64,000 bases of DNA, taken from contig JBQTIU010000049.1 in assembly GCA_052387815.1 (NCBI GenBank), forward strand, positions 1 through 64,000, written 5' to 3'. How positions within the stretch are numbered: position 1 is the stretch's first letter; every line of letters begins with the position of its first letter. Under the pieces are notes generated by a model that did no database searches, was not told the origin of the DNA, and saw only the letters and a list, made by a program, of their open reading frames with translations. The stretch comes from JBQTIU01 sp052387815 (GTDB lineage: Bacteria; Pseudomonadota; Alphaproteobacteria; CACIAM-22H2). Shown in pieces: positions 59,143-64,000 of this stretch. The position numbers and the translations under genes were made by a program.

Positions 59143-61302
59143 CCGCCCGACCGGCGTCGGGGGAAGCGGGACCCAGGGCCGCGCGCCGCGACCCTCGCGC
59201 ACGCTCGCCACCCTGATCCGGCCATCGAGTTCGAGCCAGATGGCGTGCCCGCCGTCCCGCCACAGCTTGAAGCGGTCGACCACGGCGAGCGGCCCGCCGC
59301 AGCCGCGCCTCACCGGAACCGTTGCCACCACCACGCTGGCGAGGCGGCAGTCCTCGGCGAGGGCGGCCGCGTCGCGGACGAGGGCCACCACGTGCCCGCG
59401 GTTCCGGTAGATGCAGCCCAAGGGATCGCAGTTGAGTCGGCCGTCGATGCTGGCGCCCTCGCTTGGCCACAGAATGACTTCGTCCTGACCGGCGCGGCGC
59501 AGCCAAGTGTCGCGGGTCAGCGCCGCGGCGCGCGGCACGGAGATTTGCAACAGGCCGTCGGCGCCGCGCACCGCGATCAGCTTGGCGTCGCCCGAGACGA
59601 GCACGTCCGGCCCGCGATAGAACAGCAGGGAGAGGAGGCCGAGGCCGATCGCCGGTGCGCCCCAAAGCCGCCAGCGCGTCCGCCACAGGCACAGCCACAG
59701 CCCGCCGAGCGTCGCCACCGTGAGGCCCCAAGCGGGCATCGCCGGCATCAACGCCGCGGCGCCCTCCCAGCTCGCGACCTCGCGCGCGATCCAAAGGATG
59801 CCCTCCACGCCCCAGCCCATGGGCGCCAGCGCCAGCCCCTCGAATCCCGATGGCCAGAGCAGGAAGACCGCCACCGCCCACGGCATCACCCACAGGCTGG
59901 TGAGCGGCACCGCGATCAGGTTGGCGGCCAGACCGTAGGCGGTGAAGCGGTTGAAATGATAGATCGCGTAGGGCGCGGTGGCGAACCCGGCGACGAGCGT
60001 GGTCGCGCTGGCGCCGGCCAGCACGATCGCCGCGCGAGCCAGGACGCCCGCCTCGGCCCGCCACCGGGCCAGCGGCGCGCGTAAGACTTCCCACGCGGCG
60101 ATCAGCGCCACCACCGCGGCGAACGACATCTGGAAGCTCGGGCCCATCGAGCTTTCGGGCGCGAACAGCAGCACGGCGAAAGCGGCCCAGGCGACCAACC
60201 GCATGGTGATCGCCGTGCGGTCGATGAGGATGGCGAACAGGACGATACCGGACATCAGCCAGGCCCGTTGGGTGGGCACGCCAGGCGCGGCGAACAGCAT
60301 ATAGAACGTGATCGCGGCGAAGGCGACGAGCGCGGCCCATTTCTTGATCGGCCGGTTGAGCGCGATGCGCGGCACGAGCGCCAGCAACGCGCGCACCGCC
60401 ACGAAGACGATGCCGGCGACCAGACCGATATGCAGGCCCGAAATCGACAACAGGTGAGCGAGCCCGGAATCGCGCATCCATCCCATCACCTCCGGCGGCA
60501 CCGCGCCCTGCTCGCCGGTCAGCAGGGCCGCGGCCACGGCCCCCGCCGCACCCGGGATCGCCGCCATGACCCGCTCGACCACCGCCTGGCGGGCGCCGTT
60601 GAGCCACAGCTGCCAATCGCTCTCGGCCGGCCCCGCCGACGGCAGCCGGCGCACTTCGCCCAGCGCATAGCCAACCGCCCCGAGGCGCTCGAACCAGGCG
60701 CGGAACTGAAAATCGTAGGCGCCGGGCGCCGGCGGCGCCGGCGGCGGAAACAAGACCGCGCGCACGGCCACGCGATCCCCCGGCGCCAAGTCGGCGACCG
60801 GCCGCAGCTTCGCCGCCCTCGCCGTGAGCCTCACTTGCGCCGGCGTGCGTTCGGCCGCCACGCCCGGCAAGGACAACCGGTCGAGAACGAGGCGCCGGCC
60901 CTCGGGCCTCACTTCGACCGCGACCACGCGGCCCGTCACCTCGGCCGGGCCGAACCGTCGCTCGAGGGTCGGGGCGGCGACCGAGTTGGTCCGCCACTGC
61001 GCGACGGCCAAGCCGAGCGCCGCGCTGGCCAGCCCAAGCGCAAGGCACAAAAGACCGGCATGGCGGCGGCCGAGCAACCCAATCGCAAGGGCGCCCAGGA
61101 TCGAGAGCGGCGCTGTCCAGACCGGCGGCTCGATGGCAAGGGTGAAATAGAGTCCGACCCCACCGGCGAACGCCACGGGAAGCCAAAGCACCCAGCGTTC
61201 GCGCTCGGCCGCGAGGATGCCTTCGAGTTGGCCGAAGAGGCGGGCCAGCCGGTCGCGACTTGCCTCGATAGCGGGCCGGGCGCCGGCCATCCATGCCGTC
61301 AT
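58849..61302 (-). CDS. comEC: ComEC/Rec2-family DNA uptake membrane protein
   Basis: 817 residues as read. The N-terminal hydrophobic segments, the DUF4131-like OB region (VTGRVVAVEVRPEGRRLVLDRLSL), the competence domain (AALLTGEQGAVPPEVMGWMRDSGLAHLLSISGLHIGLVAGI, LFAAPGVPTQRAWLMSGIVL) and a C-terminal lactamase-like remnant (ILWPSEGASIDGRLNCDPLGCIYRNRGH) are visible. The family part appears to finish near GARPWVPLPPTP at about residue 720. The last ~97 residues are antisense to lexA and are probably read-through after loss of the original stop. AGGA lies seven bases before ATG 61302. It forms the inner-membrane channel for DNA uptake. Confidence 0.88.
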   Translation of the reverse strand: MTAWMAGARPAIEASRDRLARLFGQLEGILAAERERWVLWLPVAFAGGVGLYFTLAIEPPVWTAPLSILGALAIGLLGRRHAGLLCLALGLASAALGLAVAQWRTNSVAAPTLERRFGPAEVTGRVVAVEVRPEGRRLVLDRLSLPGVAAERTPAQVRLTARAAKLRPVADLAPGDRVAVRAVLFPPPAPPAPGAYDFQFRAWFERLGAVGYALGEVRRLPSAGPAESDWQLWLNGARQAVVERVMAAIPGAAGAVAAALLTGEQGAVPPEVMGWMRDSGLAHLLSISGLHIGLVAGIVFVAVRALLALVPRIALNRPIKKWAALVAFAAITFYMLFAAPGVPTQRAWLMSGIVLFAILIDRTAITMRLVAWAAFAVLLFAPESSMGPSFQMSFAAVVALIAAWEVLRAPLARWRAEAGVLARAAIVLAGASATTLVAGFATAPYAIYHFNRFTAYGLAANLIAVPLTSLWVMPWAVAVFLLWPSGFEGLALAPMGWGVEGILWIAREVASWEGAAALMPAMPAWGLTVATLGGLWLCLWRTRWRLWGAPAIGLGLLSLLFYRGPDVLVSGDAKLIAVRGADGLLQISVPRAAALTRDTWLRRAGQDEVILWPSEGASIDGRLNCDPLGCIYRNRGHVVALVRDAAALAEDCRLASVVVATVPVRRGCGGPLAVVDRFKLWRDGGHAIWLELDGRIRVASVREGRGARPWVPLPPTPVGRSVFTPQADDPTLDVDAVGAEDPGLVRLVGRLERNRGAAPAQALQCHLAVVEQQRHHDGAAVGRVAALHEHRVAVVNPGVDHRIADHFEGEMLAPAQH

Positions 61303-61312
61303 GACGGGGTCC

Positions 61313-61340
61313 TTGAACCGGATCGCCGCTGTGCTACATA
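61313..61340 (+). promoter_or_regulatory. Probable promoter of gltX
   Basis: TTGAAC (61313-61318), 16 bases, TACATA (61335-61340) with an upstream TG that extends the -10 box (TGCTACATA). It lies 48 bases before the gltX ATG, in the interval between the divergent comEC and gltX. Confidence 0.5.
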
Positions 61341-61387
61341 CGCGCTCGCGGCCGAATTTTAGCCTAGCAGCGCGGTTCCGACCAACC

Positions 61388-62791
61388 ATGTCCGTCGTCT
61401 GTCGCTTCGCCCCCTCGCCGACCGGCTTCCTCCATATCGGCGGCGCCCGCACCGCGTTGTTCAATTGGCTGTTCGCCAAGCATCACGGCGGACAATTCCG
61501 GTTGCGGATCGAGGACACCGATCGCGCGCGCTCGACGCCTGAGGCGGTGAAGGCGATCCTCGACGGGCTCGACTGGCTGGAGCTCGATTGGGATGGCGAG
61601 GTGGTCTACCAGTCGGCCCGCGCCGCCCGCCACGCCGAGGTGGCGCAAGCCCTGCTCGAGGCGGGCAAGGCCTATCGCTGCTATTGCACCCCGGCCGAGC
61701 TCGAGGCCATGCGCGCCGCCGCCAAGGCCGCAGGCCGGCCGGTGCGCTACGACGGCAGGTGGCGCGACCGCGACCCCGCTGAGGCGCCGCCGGGCGTCCG
61801 GCCGGCGATCCGGCTCAAGGCGCGCCAGAGCGGCGAGACCGTCATCCGCGACCGGGTGCAGGGCGACGTCGTCATTCGCAACGACCAGCTCGACGACATG
61901 GTGCTGCTGCGCGCCGACGGCACGCCCACCTATATGCTGTCGGTCGTGGTCGACGATAACGACATGGGTGTGAGCCATGTGATCCGCGGCGACGACCACC
62001 TCAACAACGCCGCCCGTCAGTTGCAGCTCAGCGAGGCGCTGGGCTGGCCGGTGCCCGTTTACGCCCATCTGCCGCTGATCCATGGATCCGACGGCGCCAA
62101 GCTGTCCAAGCGGCACGGCGCGCTCGGCGTCGATGCCTACCGCGACCTGGGATACCTGCCCGAATCGTTGCGGAACTACCTGCTGCGGCTCGGCTGGAGC
62201 CACGGCGACGCCGAGATCATTTCCACGCCACAGGCGATCGCGTGGTTCGACCTCGATGCCGTCGGGCGCTCGGCCGCGCGCTTCGACTTCGTCAAGCTCG
62301 CCAACTTGAACGGCCATTACCTGCGCGAAGCCGACGACCGCCGCCTCATGGATCTCGTCGTCCCGGTCATCGAACGGCGCCTCGGCATGGCCGTTGACGA
62401 GCCGGCGCGGGCGCGCCTCGGGCGCGGGATGAACGGCCTCAAGCAGCGGGCCAAGACGCTGGTCGAACTCGCGGATAACGCGGCGCTCTACGTGCGCCGA
62501 CGGCCAATCGCCCCCAACCCGCAGGCGACCAAGCTGCTCGACTCGGAAGCGCGAGCCCGCCTCCAGGCCCTCGCCCCGGTCCTCGAGGCGATCATCGACT
62601 GGCGCGCGGGCCCGATCGAGGCCGCGGTGCGTGAGGTCGCCAGCGCGGCCGGGGTCAAGCTCGGCGAGGTCGCCCAGCCGCTGCGCGCGGTCCTGTCCGG
62701 CACGCTCGCTTCGCCGCCGATCTTCGAGGTCATGGAGGCGTTGGGAAAGACGGAGACCCTGGCGCGGGTCGGCGACGCGGCGGGGGCGTGA
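61388..62791 (+). CDS. gltX: Glutamyl-tRNA synthetase
   Basis: 467 residues: VVCRFAPSPTGFLHIGGARTALFNWLFAK (HIGH-like HIGG), RLRIEDTDRARSTPEAVKAILDGLDWLELDWDGE, YMLSVVVDDNDMGVSHVIRGDDHLNNAARQLQL and GAKLSKRHGALGVDAYRDLGYLPESLRNYLLRLGWSHGD (KLSKR). The C-terminal anticodon-binding domain follows. As GatCAB is present nearby, one or more GltX enzymes may also charge tRNA(Gln) with glutamate for transamidation. The ATG at 61388 begins the family sequence. Confidence 0.97.
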   Translation: MSVVCRFAPSPTGFLHIGGARTALFNWLFAKHHGGQFRLRIEDTDRARSTPEAVKAILDGLDWLELDWDGEVVYQSARAARHAEVAQALLEAGKAYRCYCTPAELEAMRAAAKAAGRPVRYDGRWRDRDPAEAPPGVRPAIRLKARQSGETVIRDRVQGDVVIRNDQLDDMVLLRADGTPTYMLSVVVDDNDMGVSHVIRGDDHLNNAARQLQLSEALGWPVPVYAHLPLIHGSDGAKLSKRHGALGVDAYRDLGYLPESLRNYLLRLGWSHGDAEIISTPQAIAWFDLDAVGRSAARFDFVKLANLNGHYLREADDRRLMDLVVPVIERRLGMAVDEPARARLGRGMNGLKQRAKTLVELADNAALYVRRRPIAPNPQATKLLDSEARARLQALAPVLEAIIDWRAGPIEAAVREVASAAGVKLGEVAQPLRAVLSGTLASPPIFEVMEALGKTETLARVGDAAGA

Positions 62792-62803
62792 AGACGCCCG
62801 GCT

Positions 62804-63085
62804 CTAAGACTTGGCCGCCGCGATTTCCGCGATCGGCTCGCCCGGATGGGCTTGATACCAAAGTGCGTCGGCGTCGAAATCGACCTCGTCCGGCCCGGAG
62901 AGGCATCCCCCGTTCTCGCCGATCCGCATTTGCGACACGAAGTAGGTCGGGTCCTGCATATCCGTGCATACGCCGCCCCAGGCGACGGTGTCCGCGAATG
63001 CGACGATCGACCGTTCCCCGGTCTCCCAGACGATCTCTACCGTATGATCCGGTCGGGCGGTTGCCGCTTCGATCTTGTGTCGCAT
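62804..63085 (-). CDS. DUF2442-like small protein
   Basis: 93 residues: MRHKIEAATARPDHTVEIVWETGERSIVAF, then GGVCTDMQDPTYFVSQMRIGENGGCLSGPDEVDFDADALWYQAHPGE. The pattern of a short ligand-like N-terminal strand pair and the DADALW ending fits DUF2442, a family found near toxin-antitoxin genes and elsewhere, of unknown function. It converges with gltX, whose stop is 12 bases away, and is divergent from gltA. Confidence 0.72.
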   Translation of the reverse strand: MRHKIEAATARPDHTVEIVWETGERSIVAFADTVAWGGVCTDMQDPTYFVSQMRIGENGGCLSGPDEVDFDADALWYQAHPGEPIAEIAAAKS

Positions 63086-63371
63086 CGCTCAGTCCTCGAT
63101 CTTCCGCACTCGTTCAAGCCGCCGGCAGCGAAACCGATTTCCTACCACAGACCGTCGGCGAGTCGACAATTCGCTCGAAAGGACGACTCAGATTACGACC
63201 AGCGCCGCTTTCTATGCCAGCGGCGTATTCCGTTCCAATTCAATCGTTTGGCGGGAGCACGGCGCCCGGGAGCGTGCCGACTTTCGTCTTGCCCCGGCGT
63301 TGTGGTCTTGTGACCCGATTTGTAATAGTATTGCTGCACCGCAACGGATCGGCGACAAGGACCCGAAACCC

Positions 63372-64000
63372 ATGACCCAGCAGCCCGCCAGCGTCGCCTC
63401 CCTCAAGCCCGCGGCTACCGTCACGCTCATCGACAACGCCAGCGGGCGCCGCTTCGAGCTGCCGGCGATCGCCGGCTCGGCCGGGCCGAAGGTCTTCGAC
63501 GTCCGCAAGCTCTACAACGAGACCGGGCTATTCACCTACGACCCAGGCTTCACCTCGACCGCGAGCTGCGAGTCCAAGATCACCTACATCGATGGCGATG
63601 CGGGCGTGCTTATGCACCGCGGCTATGCGATCGAGGACCTCGCCGAGCGCAGCGACTTCATGGAGGTCTGCTACCTGCTGCTCAACGGCGAGCTGCCGAC
63701 GCCCGCGCAGAAACGGAAGTTCGAGCGCGACATCACGCTCCACACCATGCTGCACGAGCAGATCCACCGATTCTACACCGGCTTCCGGCGCGATGCGCAC
63801 CCGATGGCGGTGATGTGCGGCGTGGTCGGCGCGCTGTCGGCCTTCTACCATGACTCGCTCGACATCACAGACCCGCACCAGCGCATGGTGGCCTCCTTCC
63901 GCCTGATCGGCAAGATGCCGACCATCGCGGCGATGGCCTACAAGTATTCGATCGGCCAGCCGTTCATGTACCCGCGCAACGAGCTGTCCTACGCGGCCAA
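63372..64000 (+). CDS. gltA: Citrate synthase (partial, continues past the window)
   Basis: The first 209 residues are present and the frame is open at the right edge. It starts MTQQPASVASLKPAATVTLID and has the hexameric type II citrate synthase pattern: KVFDVRKLYNETGLFTYDPGFTSTASCESKITYIDGDAGVLMHRGYAIEDLAERSDFMEVCYLLLNGELPT, FYTGFRRDAHPMAVMCGVVGALSAFYHDSLDI and PTIAAMAYKYSIGQPFMYPRN. It condenses acetyl-CoA and oxaloacetate. AAGGA lies about ten bases before the ATG. The active-site residues beyond this point are outside the window. Confidence 0.96.
   Translation, partial: MTQQPASVASLKPAATVTLIDNASGRRFELPAIAGSAGPKVFDVRKLYNETGLFTYDPGFTSTASCESKITYIDGDAGVLMHRGYAIEDLAERSDFMEVCYLLLNGELPTPAQKRKFERDITLHTMLHEQIHRFYTGFRRDAHPMAVMCGVVGALSAFYHDSLDITDPHQRMVASFRLIGKMPTIAAMAYKYSIGQPFMYPRNELSYAA

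Noticed and set aside
61217..61387. Longer N-terminus for GltX
   Set aside because: It would overlap the divergent comEC start and the gltX promoter; the synthetase sequence begins at 61388.

Overview
The window is a GC-rich, densely coding stretch of a bacterial chromosome, almost certainly from an alphaproteobacterium and probably from the Rhodospirillales or a neighbouring order. The placement rests on the gene order dusB-ntrB-ntrC-ntrY-ntrX-trkA-dat-hfq-hflX, a pyruvate dehydrogenase E1-beta with its own lipoyl domain, the long form of dCTP deaminase, and an alphaproteobacterial SOS box (GAAC-N7-GAAC) in front of lexA. No CRISPR array, intact insertion sequence or prophage was seen.

Layout. 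1-3008: the tail of an unidentified gene, tRNA-Ser(GCU), an exported amidohydrolase and a dCTP deaminase, the last two each preceded by a copy of a ~70-bp repeat. 3015-7687: two glutathione-transferase-like genes downstream of gatCAB (tRNA amidotransferase). 7794-11269: ruvX and a DctP-type TRAP transporter (dctPQM). 11221-15682: an AAA ATPase, a hydroxyisobutyrate-dehydrogenase-type enzyme, a solitary groES with its own terminator, then hflX and hfq. 15968-25576: dat, trkA, the two nitrogen two-component systems ntrXY and ntrCB, and dusB. 25657-29880: a CcsA-like membrane protein, a fused BrnT-type toxin/HTH antitoxin gene, a DUF1330 gene, a remnant of ispF(DF), pgpA, the cinA C-terminal domain gene and a substrate-binding protein gene broken by one stop codon. 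30018-36601: coq10-like, lipA, lpd, pdhC, pdhB, pdhA. 36832-41297: a metallopeptidase-like/Sel1 protein and a TAXI-type TRAP transporter. 41301-51028: ftsB-like, eno, a dehalogenase, an AAA ATPase, kdsA, a ParA-like and an AlbA_2 protein, pyrG, secG, tpiA. 51166-64000: ppiD-like, a divergent polysaccharide deacetylase, a small lipoprotein, trpD, trpC, moaC, moeA, lexA, comEC, gltX, a DUF2442 gene and the start of gltA.

Most of the housekeeping backbone (gltA-gltX-comEC-lexA-moeA-moaC-trpC-trpD ... ppiD-tpiA-secG-pyrG-kdsA-eno-ftsB-pdhABC-lpd-lipA-coq10-cinA-pgpA-[ispDF]-dusB-ntr-trkA-dat-hfq-hflX) is a conserved alphaproteobacterial order. Accessory genes sit exactly at its joints: AlbA_2 + ParA between pyrG and kdsA, AAA + HAD between kdsA and eno, a peptidase gene and TRAP genes between ftsB and pdhA, a toxin-antitoxin fusion where ispDF is truncated, and a deacetylase where trpE/trpG would be expected.

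The most novel-looking item is the single gene that fuses a BrnT-like toxin to a HigA/NadS-like HTH antitoxin (26497-27129). It has a perfect 10-bp inverted repeat laid over its promoter and appears to be transcribed without a leader. It lies in the segment that replaced most of ispDF. All functional calls are made from recognised motifs and context by eye; no database search was run.
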